Positions 41,501-54,390 are shown, counted from the stretch's first letter. The stretch is 64,000 nucleotides of DNA from Liolophura sinensis (GCF_032854445.1 NC_088303.1:19289501-19353500), one strand, 5' to 3'. Made by a program: numbers and translations. The notes: generated from the letters alone by a model not told the origin.

Positions 41501-44500
41501 ATTTCGGGCAGACCAGTTTTAATTGTTGTTTTACGAGCAGAGTAAATCTGTTTTCATTGTTGGAGGATGTAAAAATAAAACTTGAACTTGTCTAATTTGG
41601 AAGTTTTTCTCGTTAAAGACCTATTTGCGAGAAACCCTTGAAAAACTGGACAACAATAAAAACATCAATATCGGACAAAATAAAAAGGTGGATTTTCAGG
41701 GTTTTCTTTTTTTTTTAATTCCATGTTTGAATTTTTTTGTGTAGGCTCGCCTGTGAAACACAAAATAAAATTAACATCATCTTACCTGAATGTCGGTGTT
41801 TCATCAGGTACAATAACCAGAGAGCCTCTATGCCAGTAAGATAAGGGTAGGTAAGTCTGAGGATGCTGCTTCGTGGTTTTACTTTCTCAGATGTGCTTAC
41901 GATTTTGCATTGTCAGACTCTGGATACGACTGAGAGAGACCGAGCTCTAGAGCAAGTGGAAAAGGAGAAAGAGTTGAGGAAGAAGGCTGAGTTAGCACGG
42001 GCTCAGGCACGCCTCCATTACCAGCTGGCCATAGAGGAGTGCAACAGACTGAGGTCTGAGCTGGACAAGGCCAGGCAGCAGCTGCAGCAGTACAGGTCTG
42101 TCAGTCAAAGTACAATGTAGAGTCTACACCTGTAAGAATGTGTGTGTGGTGGACTAGATGAATCTGCATTTACAAATGATTCAATGTTAGCATTGGCTTA
42201 ATGACCCAGGAGGCTCTCATCAGTGCGGTTGCTTTGAGTTCCAGTCCAGCTCATGCTGGCTTCCTCTCACGCAGTACTTAAGAAGATCTGACAGCAACCT
42301 GCGGATGGTCATGGGTTTTGACTGTGCTTTGCTTGGTTTCGTCCCACCATAATGCTCACTGAATAGTAGTAAAATATTCAGTAATATGGCGTAAAACACC
42401 AATAAAATAAATAAATAAATTAGTGTGGTACGTACATGTAATTTTATGATGTGTCTAATTTATTAGTCTTTGATTTTGACTATTTCTCAGTTTACATTTC
42501 AGAATTATATTTTCCTGAAAGGAAAAAGAGCAGACTGAGTGTTGTTTCAGGCATGTACATATATGCCTCATTTGTGCTATTTTTGTTTCAGATCTAACCC
42601 TGGATTGACCCCCTCCACATCTGGTCACTCATCACAGGCTAACAAGGGCCAGTTTAAACCTTTCAAAGTCATCAAGATATTGGAGGTATCAAGTCATAAA
42701 CACACTGCAGTGTTTTTATGAATGTTCTGTGAAGTGTTATTTTTAACGTGCACTTTAAACAGAGAGTAAACTAAATGGAACTTGTCACGTTTTTAATGCA
42801 TCGGATAAGAATTTATGGCTTGAATGGATCGATGGTGGGTGTGGGTAGTAGAAGTAGAGAGGTAAGTTTTCAGGTGAAACGTGGAAAACATTACAGCTAA
42901 TGCATCAAACAATCGCACCCCTTGTCCCAATGCCATCGCATGTTGATGGAAACAGCATTAATAAAAACATTCTGTTTTGGGTCCACCTTTTTGGGCGTAT
43001 AACTGTTCTGTGTTCATGCAGTTTTAATATATGAAAAGTATACCTGTTGATGAAATACTACCATAATATTTTGCTGCTGTTGTTGCAGACTGGGGGCTGT
43101 AGGGTCCTGAGTTATAGTGCTTCCCATGCTACACTTGTCATCTCACAGCCCTCTAACAGCCCACTCTTCCCAGGATTTGGGGTCAAAAAGGTCAGTCACC
43201 TTGTTCCTTGGGCAGAATTCTCTGTAAGGTTTTTTTTCATTTACTATGGATGATATTATTTCTTTTTTTAATCAATGTATTCAATGCAAAACTAGATGGA
43301 TTAACATGCTGCCAAAGAAGCTGGTTTTCATGCTGTATGGATTACATGATTTATTAAAATGGAAATTTTCAGGTGTAGGTGAATTATTATATTAATTAAA
43401 AGGCTAGTCCAAAGTGATAGTGTAATTATCATGTTTTACTGCTAAATGCAATCTTGTGACATACAAGAGAGATATTTCCAAATTAGTTGAAAAGTTTAAC
43501 ACACATGAATGTTTCTTTCAGTTAAATGTGATGGATTTCAAAACCACCCAGTATATGACTGTTCATTCCAAACCTATCCGGGACCTGTGTTTTCACCCTG
43601 TGACTGGAGATGGCTTTTTACTAAGTGGTGCCATGGACAAAACTGTCAAACTGTCCAACCTAATGAGCAGCACGGTTATACAGAGGTGAGTGTAATGCAC
43701 TGAAGCTGGAAATTTATTCTTGATGCAGACGTGAAATGAGAAGTAAGGACAGATGTAGCAGGTACATGTATTGAGTGCAAGATAATTTACTAAAAACTGC
43801 ATGAGATATATATCGATTGCACAGAAATTTAGTCTAAGCAGTGTATCATATTCTACTGTATATGTAGCAAAATTCTGAAACTAGGCTGTTGTATCTGTTC
43901 ATTAAATTAAAGTTAACTCGTTTGAACCATAACCCTGACTGTCATCAAACACGTATGGGTGATGTATGTCTGAGTATGACATGTCATGCAGGACACCAAC
44001 CAGATATATTTCGGATAACTAAACAGGTTGAATTCAAACCTGGGCATTGAGTTTCAAGTCAGTAAAAACACTTGTTCTTGTTGTTTTCTACCTTAGTTAT
44101 GAAACAACCATGCCAGTGTGGAGCTGTGTCTGGAACACTGATGACAGGAATTACTTCTACGCTGGGCAACAGAATGGGACAGTTCTGGAGTTTGACATTC
44201 GTAACACCCAGGAATTCGTCCAGCAGTTAAACACTGAGGGTTCCCGGGCACCTGTCGTGTCCTTACAATACATCCCTGCTGATCAACAGTCTTTGTTCAG
44301 GTATCAACATTCATTCAGCTTCAGCATGGCCATTTCATTAATATGCTAGTCTTTCAGTAGGTAGGACCCATGGTTCAATCCCAGATTTGGGCAGGGAATC
44401 TGAACTGTCCCCAACTGATTATTTTTTTGCCCTTTTTGACATTAATGGATGGATGATGCACATCTGGCCATTTGGCCATATTTTACTTCTATTAAACTTC

Positions 44501-47500
44501 CATTAATTGAAAAAAAAAAAAGTTGATAGCATTTTAACACTAATTAAATGAATAAGTAAAGTCAATGTTTATGGTATAGATCGAAAAACATGTACTGAGT
44601 TTATCTCTTGAACAAAATCTATATTTCAAATGACAGAGACAGCTCTGGGCATTTATAACCTAACTGTTAAGATCCAAGCTTGGGTGATGTCACAAATGCT
44701 GGATGTCAGTGGACATGAAATAACGAGATAGACCACAGCTATCAGGGCTTTCTTTTCATGCTGCTAAAAGGAGAGAATGTCATGTTCAAAAGTAGTCCAT
44801 AGTGAAGCATGAATTGAGAACACAAGTGCTGTAAAGAAGTATGTGAACCAAAATGTGTATCAGTTGTTAGCTGATATGCCATTTACATGATTGGTGAGAT
44901 ACTTTAGAGTGCTCTTCCCTTGTATCTAGGCCTGGCGGGTTGCTGGTCGGTCAGCTGGACCGTATCACGTTCTATGAGAGGAAGTCTGAGGAGTATAAAC
45001 TACACCTGTTCCCGGCGGATGGTCAGTCTCTACTCTTATATTTTGGGTCTAAGTTGTACGTATACAGATGAAGATCATTTGAGGATCTAATTGTACACAT
45101 ATACTCATGTACATGTGGAATCTAATTGCACACATGTACACATACGTAATGTGTATTTGTTCACATACACACTATGGTGGGGTTTTGTACACATACACTC
45201 TTATGTAATAATACACAACATGTACATTCATATATAAGTAGGATCTAGTTGTACACATTCACATGTGTATTTGATGTAAATGTACACATGTTGGGTCGTT
45301 TTGTACTCAGGTATGCATATGTGGTATGTAATTGTACACATGTGTACATGTATCCAGGGCCAGATACAGCTTTCTAATTAAGACATCCATTTTGTAGGTT
45401 AATTTGGGCAACCATATAGCAGGCTAATTTTGGGCTAAAATATTAAGAAAGCAGAAATTAATGCCGTATACATCAAATTTAGAGTCAGAGTTACTGTAAG
45501 ACTTTACAGTTGGTACAAATGAACATAAGGAAGATTTAAGTTGAATTTATCAGGCAGTATTCCCCATAGTTTTAGCTTTTTTTTATGGTATCCAGGAATG
45601 TGGGCACCCCTAATGGGTATCAAAATGTCCTTGTTTTTGGCCCTGATATGGGATCTAGTTGTACACATTTGCTCATGTACAAAAGTGAGATCTACCCTAA
45701 ATGACGTAAAATTTTGTCCTTGACAAAGTTGCTCATTTTTCCAGATTCTGGTAGTTCTACTGATTTTAGAAAGGTGCTTAGAGAGTTGTCTGGAAGGTAG
45801 GATGGTATCCTACTGAGAAAATGTAAATTTTTGCACCAGAAGTAATATGTCATGACATTTGACTCCAAAAAAGCTCTGTTTTGGTCGAATTTAGGGTAAA
45901 TGTACACACATGTACATATAAGCACAAGGATTTGGACAGCATGATTAACCTCAGACTATGTGAACTGATTAATCAACAAAGCTACTAACAACAGCTGATT
46001 TTCTCTCTTGTGGATTTTTGTTTTTTTAGGCAACCTGACAAGTCTTAATTTTGAGCCTCAGACTAGACATATACTGACAAGCTTCCGGCCCACAGCAAAG
46101 CATCCGACTGTCAGGCACGTGGTGAGTTCTCATTGATTCCTGACCGCTTTGGTGGCCTAATGGTTGGTCCGCCTCAAAGCCGGGAGACCGTAGGATCAAA
46201 CCTGAGTCGGGTCATACCAAAGACTTTCAAAATGGTACTTGAGGCAGCCTTGCCTGGCGCTCAGCAGTGATATGTTAGAGCAAGTAAACATGACTGGTTT
46301 GCCTGGTGTCAGTGAAATGTGACTGGGTGAGGTGTCATGTCTGGTGTCTTTGGCATGATGCTTCAGTCTCAGCAGCACTTTCGCAGCATGGACTCGCCCT
46401 GCCACAAGAAGACACAATATATGTAAACACACCTAATGACTCCTTGTCATATGACTGAAAAATTGTTAAGTATGACGTTAAACCCCAAACATACATTCAT
46501 TCATTCACGACCCATAAGAGATAAAATTGCCCAGGACATAATATACCTATTGTCCAGAGGCCAATATTGGACTATTCCCATTGGCCTGTTTCCCAATTCA
46601 CAGCCACAAATGTTCCATTTGGGGACTGATTCTCCAAAATATACACTTTTCTTAAATATGCATGTGCTTTTAATTCAAGGTATGTGACCTAGGTTAGGTA
46701 TCGCTTAACTGTAAAGTACACAGTAGTTGAAAATCACCATTTCTGACAAAAATGTAAAACATAGTCTCAGTCCTTTGTTTTTGGTGATGAAAAGTGTAAT
46801 TTAGACTCATTTGTTTTAATGTAACATTGTTGAGGAGGTCAAAATTGTAATTCCGAAAATAAGCTATAAAATCATAGAGTATTTTGACTCTATGTGAAAT
46901 AAAGTGACTTGTGACTTGTGAAATGTGGCTTGTGAAATCGGTCCTGGTGAAGGGCGCTTGGTTACTTAGAGCACGGGAGTTCCATTACCCCCAAAACCTA
47001 TCTGCTGTGATATAAACAGGAAATCCCTGAGTGCAACATTAGACACAAACCCAATACATGTGCATGTAAATAATTTTGTCAATCAGTGCTGTATATGTGT
47101 TACTTACAGATTAGTGAGCTGACCTGCAGGGACATCAGCACGGACCCATCAGACATAGAGACCCTGTGCTCCAGTAATGCTGTTCAAACCTTCCACGGAG
47201 GCCGCTCCCAAAAGATCCTGTCCAAGACACTTTTGATGCCGTGCCCATCTGACAACACCCGGGTGCTCACCTGTGCAGGGGACGAGTCTTCTGGCGCGGT
47301 AAGACATCTGATGTGCCCACAACTCTTTACCCTAAATTTCACTCTGAATCTTGTGTGCAAATGCATCAGATCAGCAAGGTCACACATAGATGGGCTGTAG
47401 TTTTAGTTGAAATTTTCATTTTTCCCCTTTTTAGAGTAATAAATGTACTAAATGTGGTAAAGTTCTGAATGTTGTAAATGTTGTAAATGGTATTAAATTC

Positions 47501-47873
47501 TTGCCCAATGCAAACTGCATTTTCCCAGTAGGATATCATCATACCTTCCAGATAAAGCTCAATACACCTTTCTGTGTTTTATAGAACTCTCAGAATTAGG
47601 CAACTTAAACATGGGCAAAATTTTGGATCATTTATAATAATTGTCGCAGTGGGGAGATTTTTGAAAATTTGATTATCATGTGCAGTCTCAACTGATACGT
47701 TTCATGAGCCCATTCCTTTGCAGGTGCACGTTTGGGATGGCAGTGATGGCCAGTTATTACAGAAGTTGCCTGTAGGGGGCGCTGTTGTGGACATGTGTGA
47801 AGTGGACATTAACAACCAGCATTATTTGGCATCACTGACAGAGAAATCTGTGACTATCCATCAATGGGTGTAA
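35581..47873 (+). CDS. RFWD3: E3 ubiquitin-protein ligase RFWD3 (RING, coiled coil, WD40)
   Basis: Fourteen coding exons, 699 aa: 35581-35793, 36168-36323, 38863-39138, 40050-40135, 40775-40877, 41917-42095, 42592-42685, 43089-43190, 43522-43685, 44097-44300, 44930-45021, 46030-46121, 47110-47298, 47724-47873. All junctions are GT-AG and phases match. Residues 1-215 are acidic and Ser/Pro-rich. The RING finger has Cys217, Cys220, Cys237, His239, Cys245, Cys257 and Cys260 (SCPICFEPW...CGHLFGQSC...CPHC). A coiled coil follows at about 279-338, then WD40 repeats including [23 protein letters not shown]3 ubiquitinates RPA and RAD51 at stalled forks and acts in the Fanconi anaemia pathway (family knowledge). 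Human RFWD3 is 774 aa; the N-terminus is the variable part. The start is the first ATG after the acceptor at 35570. Confidence 0.94.
36645..38268 (+). repeat. 52-bp tandem array in an RFWD3 intron, about 31 units
   Basis: Head-to-tail units close to GTCTATGTTTAACCCACAGG + CACTCTCTCC + TGACCCCAAC + AAAGCAGTTTTT. Two subtypes alternate irregularly: TGACCCCAAC and TTCACCCAAC. Other variants are TTTAATCC, TTAAATCC and CTAGG. Each unit contains a pyrimidine-rich tract, a TTTAAC branch-like word and CACAG, i.e. a 3'-splice-site look-alike. No matching GT donor is present in most units. The array lies between coding exons 2 and 3. Confidence 0.95.
39184..39485 (+). mobile_element. SINE family A variant with a different tRNA-like head and a hairpin tail
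   Basis: The body from about 39317 (GGTCTGCCAGCAACCTGCTG) is family A. Upstream lies another tRNA-like segment with TGGCTCGGGCTA and a B-box-like GTTTGAACCCAGC (about 39227). The 3' tail contains a 20-bp perfect inverted repeat (39401-39420 / 39427-39446). RFWD3 intron 3. Confidence 0.55.
40464..40582 (+). mobile_element. SINE family A, degenerate 3' half
   Basis: TTTCAGCAACCTGCACATGG, GGTTTCCCCCGGGCTGTG and a short tail ending in AAATAAATAATAAA. RFWD3 intron 4 (between exons 4 and 5). Confidence 0.6.
41041..41281 (-). mobile_element. SINE family A
   Basis: (TTTA)n, TTGATTGGTGTTTTACGCCG, a full body and a partial head ending TTACGCTGTGCTAGCGCG on plus. RFWD3 intron 5. Confidence 0.85.
42186..42420 (+). 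mobile_element. SINE family A, 5'-trimmed
   Basis: TTAATGACCCAGGAGGCTCT, B-box-like GAGTTCCAGTCCAGC, and a tail GGCGTAAAACACCAATAAAA followed by (AAAT)n. RFWD3 intron 6. Confidence 0.8.
45693..45898. mobile_element. MITE-like element, family D
   Basis: Bounded by a perfect 10-bp inverted repeat, TACCCTAAAT (45693-45702) and ATTTAGGGTA (45889-45898). The outer TA could be a target duplication of the Tc1/mariner type. The interior, in reverse complement, is similar to about 47526-47640 and 61890-62010 (shared words CACCTTTCTAAAATCA.TAGAACT and ACAAAATTT). No coding capacity. Confidence 0.6.
46148..46510 (+). mobile_element. SINE family B, full length
   Basis: Best family-B copy. Head GGTGGCCTAATGG (A box) and AGGATCAAACCTG (B-box-like). 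Body CATGACTGGTTTGCCTGG and GCCCTGCCACAAGAAGACAC. Tail GTCATATGACTGAAAAATTG + TTAAGTATGACGTTAAACCC + (ATTC)n. RFWD3 intron 12. Confidence 0.88.
47500..47650 (+). mobile_element. Family-D MITE-like remnant
   Basis: TTTCCCAGTAGGATATCATC, ACACCTTTCTGTG and AACATGGGCAAAATTTTGG match the reverse complement of 45693-45898. Ends are not preserved. Last RFWD3 intron. Confidence 0.5.
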
Positions 47874-48349
47874 CCACTGACCATTCAGAATCTGTGATTT
47901 TTTATGCCGTTTTAGATGTGAAATGTGTTTGTGAGCTGCTCAAATGTGCAATTTTCATGACAGAGCCACTGCCATTGTGTACCTCATTATTTACGATCTT
48001 TTTTTTTTATGCTAAAAGAGGAAACAAATTTGTGCACTTTTGCAGCATCTTCCCTGTTCCCATCCTGTTTATTCATGTGCAAGGTGAAGATGGTTTGGTA
48101 TTTGCAAAAGTAAGAGACTTCCATGTGGTGCCTCTTTATGAGGAACCATAAACATGGTGTAGAAAATGGACAACGTCAGTGTGGACAGTGTGTACTTGAA
48201 CTGCTTGAGGGCAAAGGGCTTACTTACTGCCCAGTTGGGATGACCAGAGCCGAACACAAAGAACTAAATTCTATGAAACAACCATGATTTAAAGATTGCC
48301 CCCCCCACTCCCCTGCACAAAGTTGAAGAGCTCCATTTTATTTTCAGCA

Positions 48350-48355
48350 AATAAA
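48350..48355 (+). terminator. Candidate polyadenylation signal for RFWD3
   Basis: First AATAAA after the RFWD3 stop codon, about 480 bp downstream. Confidence 0.5.
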
Positions 48356-48604
48356 ATCATTTTAGTGGGTCATACTTGTAAAGGCTGTGACTTAAAGAAG
48401 AAAGAAAGAAAAAAAAAACATTGCATATATTTCCACAACAAAATGTTACATATTGCTGAGAGTATAACTCTGTGGCTGTGATCTTGTGTGAGTTTTACCC
48501 TCTTTGTTTCATTTTTGCAATGCTTGTTGTCTGTACATACTTATAGTAGTTGTAAAAAGTGTTAGCAGTTAGCTAATACAATGTTATTAAATCCCACGTT
48601 GTAC

Positions 48605-48885
48605 ATTAAGGTCTGTACATATTGTGACTTGGAAATCAGGGAGGTTGTGGTGTGTTTGAGTTGTAAGGTGAAAATCAGTGAGGTTGTCCTGCGTTTCAAA
48701 GTTATGAGGTGGAAATCAGTGAAATTGTGATATGTTTCAAAAGTGTGAGGTTGGAATAAGTGCATGGTCCCGAGTTGTGAATACCGTGCAGTGAGAATCA
48801 GCGAGGTTGTCTATTTTGTTCTGTGAGAATCGCGAGGTCTTTCTTGAGCATCAGGCATGAACGAATGAGATTGTGATGTCTAGGT
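48605..48885 (+). repeat. Degenerate tandem repeat downstream of RFWD3
   Basis: About six diverged units of roughly 37-40 bp. The core resembles GTGAAAATCAGTGAGGTTGT followed by a GTGTTTCAAAGTT-like stretch. It lies just beyond the RFWD3 3'UTR, or within it if a later poly(A) site is used. Confidence 0.55.
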
Positions 48886-51800
48886 TTTGGGAGAAAATGA
48901 TCTATTCTTCCAAGTTTTGAGAGGTTTTAAATAATGTGATTAAGCACTGGTTTAGTATTACTAGATGTGGTGATGAGTTTTCATCACATTCATTGATAAT
49001 ATACTTACTGCTATAGAGTAGATTTGTACTTACATATGCTCCACACCAGTTAAAATAAGGATAAGTATTCAAATCATGACTTGAGTCACACTTTGTACAA
49101 CACGTACACACCTGCATAAACTCCAATATTACTGATGTCTCATCCTGATGGAAGCTCAGGTAGCTGATGAAAAGCAAATGAAAACAAAAATGTGGGGCAA
49201 ATATTTTGCTGTGTACAGTTTAGTCTGATTTTACATGCAGGCTATGCTGACACGATTGTGGCAAGGACCTGTTCATCTTGTTCATACACAAGGCCATATC
49301 TGGAGCCATTTTATTTCTGGTAAATGTTTGTTCACCACAACTAATCAAACTGTATCAAAACCAAAAAGTAAACTAAATAGAAATATCATTGTTAACCTAT
49401 AAAAAGTTAAGTTTTCATTCAGAACTCTTTCATTCGCAGAATTAAAAGCTATCAAAAATCGTCAATTTGAGATAGAATTATTTCATTTCACGCGGCCATA
49501 CTGTCACCTTTAAAGTTTGGAATCAGAGCCTTCAGTTCTTTGCTAGATATGAAAATATAGCTGTCGAAAAGCTGAGTGCCAAATTTGCCATCAGGGCTAG
49601 TTTGTTCAGCAGAAATTGCTGTTAAAAAAAAGTATAAGCTCCTTCTGCAAGTCTTCAACCATTTTAACCTCTAAAGCACTCCTCTGAGGATTTTATGCAT
49701 ACTGTTGTTGTGAAAATGATGCTAAACAAAACAATTTGTTTGGCTCACTAAAGATGCAAGTTTCATAGCACTGTGCAAAGTATTTTTCTACACCCCATAA
49801 AGGGGTTGAAAAACAAGTAAGGCATTCCACATTTAGAAGGAGATGTTAAACCAGAATGATGACCTAAGGGATGCAGTTATCAATTAAATATGGTCTTGAA
49901 GTCCACCATGAACCACCTTGGGAAGGTACATGTAGATGAGACCATGAACTCTGATAAAGGGGACAGTGTGATTTGAGGCCATTGCAATCTCCATTGAAAA
50001 TGATGGTCTGATTGGTGCAAGTTAAGTTCCACATGGATGCTCCTGTGTAATTTCATGGCTCGTGTCAGAGAAATGGTATGCACTCTAGCACTATCTTGTA
50101 AGCCTTTTTGGAAAACTAATGTTGCCTAGTTTACATACTTGCTTTGTATGCATGTAATTTCTTTGTCTTTACATTTTAGAAGTGGAGGTAACCGTTGGTC
50201 TTTGTTTTAATTTACTTGTAATTGTATCTATTTTAGACAAAGCTCTTCATGCTGGCTCAGAAGGTCCCTAACTGTGTAATGGTTTTTGTTTAGTTTTATT
50301 AGTTTATTTATTTTCTTTTAATCATTTAGAGCTTTTATAGAAGTATGATACATGTACCAAGCATATAAAAACAATTTACAGAATTACTGGATTTCTGGAA
50401 AATTCAGATACATGTTCTTGCTAGTATTGGGGATGTCACAGTGATGAGGAGCTACCACTACAGTACACTACTGTAGTAGCTTCTTGGTAGCAAGAAAACA
50501 GTACAGGCTACCATTTCTGGAAAAAGGTGCGTCAAGCATGTGCTTAGTGCATTAGGCTCTGCTTAACAAAATTTAAAAATAAGAGGTTATATACATTGTG
50601 CATGCATATCTGTGGAGTAAATGGGTGCTAGACCTTTGATACACAGTTTAAAGAAATCATGATTGGACATTTATAGGATTCACATGTATTTAAGACAAAA
50701 TGCTCAATAAAACTTAATAAATCATTTTCCGTCATCTCACTAAAATCCGCCTTAAGTCTTTTGTTCTTGCTTGCACTGTGAAATTTATGGAGATGTCCAG
50801 TTGAAACCTCAGTGGCCAATCTGTTGACTAGATAGAAAACTAAATTAATGATCTGCCAACAAAACTGAAAACATCTTGAAGACTTGTTTTTACTTGCACT
50901 TGGTGGAATTTTACGGAGATATCCTGTTAAAACCTCGGTGGCCAGTCTACTGACTGGATACTTGTAGTTACTGTGGTTTCTGCATCACCAGGTAAATGAT
51001 GCAGAAATGGAATATTACTTATAATTAAATACGTTGCAAATCGACTACCACTGACAGTCAGAATAGACGAGTGTCCAGGGAGTAAGTTTTGTTGTATTTC
51101 ACACATCAGGGCTCACTTGCACAAAGCCCCCTTAGCGTTAAAGGAGAAGAAACCTTAAAAAAAATGTCACTATATGCTGAAAGGGGCACATTTTTTTCTA
51201 TCTGGTGGTGCCTGTTGCATAATTTTGCGATGTTTCCCTGCCACAAACGTAAAGCCTGAAAACGGCAAAGCTGGCATAAATCGATGAGTCCATTCCATCC
51301 TCCATCTTTAACACCTGTAATTTATGCCGGGTGGAGGGGAGTAGGGGGTGGCTCTCAGCCAATGAGGGTTTTTTAAACTGCAGGCTTGTTCTTGTGAACT
51401 CAACCCATGTCCAACATTCCGGTTTCCCCATCGTCAGGAGGAAAATGAACTGTACTGTTCGCTACCTTCTGGGAAGAAGAGTTCTACTGGAAATGTATGA
51501 ACTGCACTTTGGCGGTTTCCGACAACAATCCTCCTCCTAACACAGAAGACTTCAGGACTAGTTCTTAGGAAAAATGGAGTCGTCCATAGCAGATTTTGGC
51601 GCTGACTTTATTTATAATTTATCAACTTGAAGTACTTATTAGAATTTCTTTTATGGCATGCACCTGCGAGGAAATGCATGCTCTTTTCCATGGTATTTGA
51701 TATTTAAGTTTTATTGTCCTTTTAAGAAGACCCCCAATGCTGGGCCTTCCAAGCTGCATGCAGATAGTTTAATGTCCCCTGAAGCCATTTTGATCATTTA

Positions 51801-52528
51801 AAACATGGAAAAGTGAGGAAAAATGGTAGAATTTGGCGATCAAACATCACAAAATTTACCCCTTTATGATCAAGTCACCGTTGACCTTGTGACATCACGG
51901 CAGTCAATTCGCCATCAGCCATGCTGGCTTCTCTATGTGTAAAACGCAGACCACAGGAGACAATCGCTATACTTTTACAACTAATTTGGATATTATTCCA
52001 TACTCAAGTGTGGCTTCATATAGCAGTAACGCAGAATACTGTAAAGTTACATTTTCTCAACTGATTGAGAAAATATGGACCAGATTTCTCATCGTAAACA
52101 CCCTTTCATCACGGAGGACATGATCAATCGTAGTGGTACATGTATGAGACTTCCGAAAAGAAAAGGCCGAAAGATGAGTCTTATATCCCCCACCCCCCAC
52201 CCTTAAAATGCCAAATGAAAAAGAAAAGAAGTCGGGATTTTCACTCGCGCGACTTGGCTATACAAATGTACATGTACTGGGCATGTAAACCAACAGCATC
52301 AAGTCGACAATTTACATTATCAGCGCTGATAACTCCTCGTTGACCTACGATTGCAGCTACTGTTCTGAGGCAACTTTCACAAAACTGCATCAATCAGTTT
52401 TTCGTAACTTTTCTCTTAAATGATGCCGCCTTATGGCACTATAACCTTGACACCTGTGACGAAGTTACGAGAAATGTGACAAAGTTTTATTAAAGTGGTC
52501 CCCGGAAGTGTTCGATGAGCCCTGAGCG
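48886..52528. other. Intergenic, no gene recognised
   Basis: 3.6 kb of AT-rich DNA. A CCAAT-containing, more GC-rich stretch at 51300-51540 carries a 69-codon open frame with no recognisable domain. 51760-52050 has GTGACATCACGG and the look of an old interspersed repeat, but I cannot name a family. Confidence 0.35.
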
Positions 52529-52985
52529 TTGTCAGTGTATGGTATAGTATGGTATGTCAGTGTATGGTATAGTATGGTATGTCAGTGTATGGTATGGAAT
52601 GTTGGTGTATGGTATGATATGGTATGTCGGTGTATGGTATGTCGGTGTATGGTATGGTATGTCGGTGTATGGTATGTCGGTGTATGGTATGTCGGTGTAT
52701 GGTATGGTATGTCGGTGTATGGTATGGTATGTCGGTGTATGGTATGTCGGTGTATGGTATGGTATGTCGGTGTATGGTATGGTATGTCAGTGTATGGTAT
52801 GTCGGTGTATGGTATGGTATGTCGGTGTATGGTAGGGTATGTCGGTGTATGGTATAGTATGGTATGTCGGTGTATGGTATGGTATGTCGGTTTATGGTAT
52901 GGTATGTCGGTGTATGGTATGGTATGTCGGTGTATGGTATGTCGGTGTATGGTATGGTATGTCGGTGTATGGTATGGTATGGAAT
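52529..52985 (+). repeat. GGTAT-based minisatellite, units of 15 and 20 bp
   Basis: Alternating units GGTATGTCGGTGTAT (15) and GGTATGGTATGTCGGTGTAT (20), both multiples of a 5-bp step. The first copies have CAGTGTAT or TTGGTGTAT variants. Open frames across it (e.g. 52529-53008) come from the repeat lacking stops in several frames, not from selection. Confidence 0.95.
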
Positions 52986-53549
52986 GTCTGGTGATGGAAC
53001 TTCCTTAACTGCTAACCATGGATATTTTTGTTATCATGATAGTTTCACAGAATCATGTTGGTGCGTAGTTAAAGCGAGTCAGTATATTTAGATTCCATTT
53101 GGGCTCTGTGGGGATGCCCATGACGGCCCCACATACAAATGCCCCTCTGGGGCCATATTAGCCCCATATGAAAATGTCCAACCATGCATATTTGTGTGAT
53201 ACTCTCCAGCTTACACACAAGGTTTCCTGCAGGGTCCCATATTCAGCATGTCTAAGTAGGGATCAAAGTTCATGGCCTCCAGTTTATGGAGATCTCATAT
53301 CGGAACCATAAGGGCCCCATGTTGAATGTTATCTGGGTTGGTGCATTTTTAAAGCAGATCAGCCTATTTTAATGTTTACCTTGTGGCATCACTAGGCTTA
53401 TTTCACTGGATTCACTTTGCTGTTCTGACTTACAAGAGTGCTCGGAATAAACCATCACACTTTGGCAGTTACCTGATAAACCTCCTGATTTCACACTGCA
53501 GCCTTAAAGCAACCAAAGCTGGATAAAAACACGCAAACTCATTGGTCAG

Positions 53550-53818
53550 TTAGGGGCATCCGTGGTTTCATGCCGCAACACAATGACCCACGAGCCTCTT
53601 GCCAATGCAATTGCTCTGAGTTCGAGTCCAGCTCATGATGGCATCTTTAGTCATACATGGGAAGGTCTGCTAGCAACCTGCAGCGGATGGAGGTGGGTCC
53701 CCCCCCCCCCACCACCACCAGCCTCTTTCTTTTTTTTCTTTCCACTATAATGCTGGCTGCTGTCAGAATAAGGGAAATATTCTCGAGTGCAGAGTGAAAT
53801 ACCAATCAATAAATCATT
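53550..53818 (+). mobile_element. SINE family A, diverged full length
   Basis: Head GGGGCATCCGTGGTTTCATG, B-box GAGTTCGAGTCC, a body with a C-rich expansion near 53700, and a tail GAGTGCAGAGTGAAATACCA + ATCAATAAATC. Confidence 0.8.
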
Positions 53819-54151
53819 GGTCAATTGTCAGATAGTCACAATGAATACAAAAAAAAAATCAAAATCTGCCTTGGCCAGAGAATTCACGAGACCCTAGTAA
53901 CAGTAAGTTGTCAATGGCAGTCATGTTGGCATTTGTGTAGTTTAGCATTCACTGCAGAGTACCTGTCACCAACATGGTGTGCATATTACACCTGGGAAAG
54001 TTTGTGAGTAATCAGCTCATGAATGGTTCACCTTGGGAACCTTCCATCCATAAAAATCACTGCCATGATATCAGTGAAAATGCTTGAGCGCCTGTATGGC
54101 ATTATAAACGCCCTAGCTCAGGGCCTTCAAGGCCAAGGTGGAGAATGAGCC

Positions 54152-54390
54152 AGCACGATGCAATGACTTGACAGCCTCTCACCAATGTGGTCATAGCGAG
54201 TTTAAGTCAAGCTGATGCAGGCTTTCTCTCCGGCTGTGTGTGGAAAGGTCTGTCAGAAACCTACGGGTGGCCATGGGTTTACCCCGGGCTCTGCTCAGTT
54301 TCCTCCCACCATAGTGAGGGCTGCTGCTGCATAAGTGAAATGTTCTTGTTACAGCTATAATACCAATGAAATAAATAAATAAATAAATAT
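54152..54390 (+). mobile_element. SINE family A, diverged
   Basis: Trimmed head (GCACGATGCAATGACTTGAC), body GGTTTACCCCGGGCTCTG and a tail ending in ACCAATGAAATAAATAAATA. Confidence 0.75.

Noticed and set aside
51331-51540. 69-codon open frame in a GC-richer, CCAAT-containing segment
   Set aside because: No recognisable domain, no splice or poly(A) context that could be supported.
52529-53008. 159-codon open frame of VWYGMSVYGM-type repeats
   Set aside because: Produced by a stop-free GGTAT minisatellite; three overlapping frames are open and the 20-bp units change frame. Not a gene.
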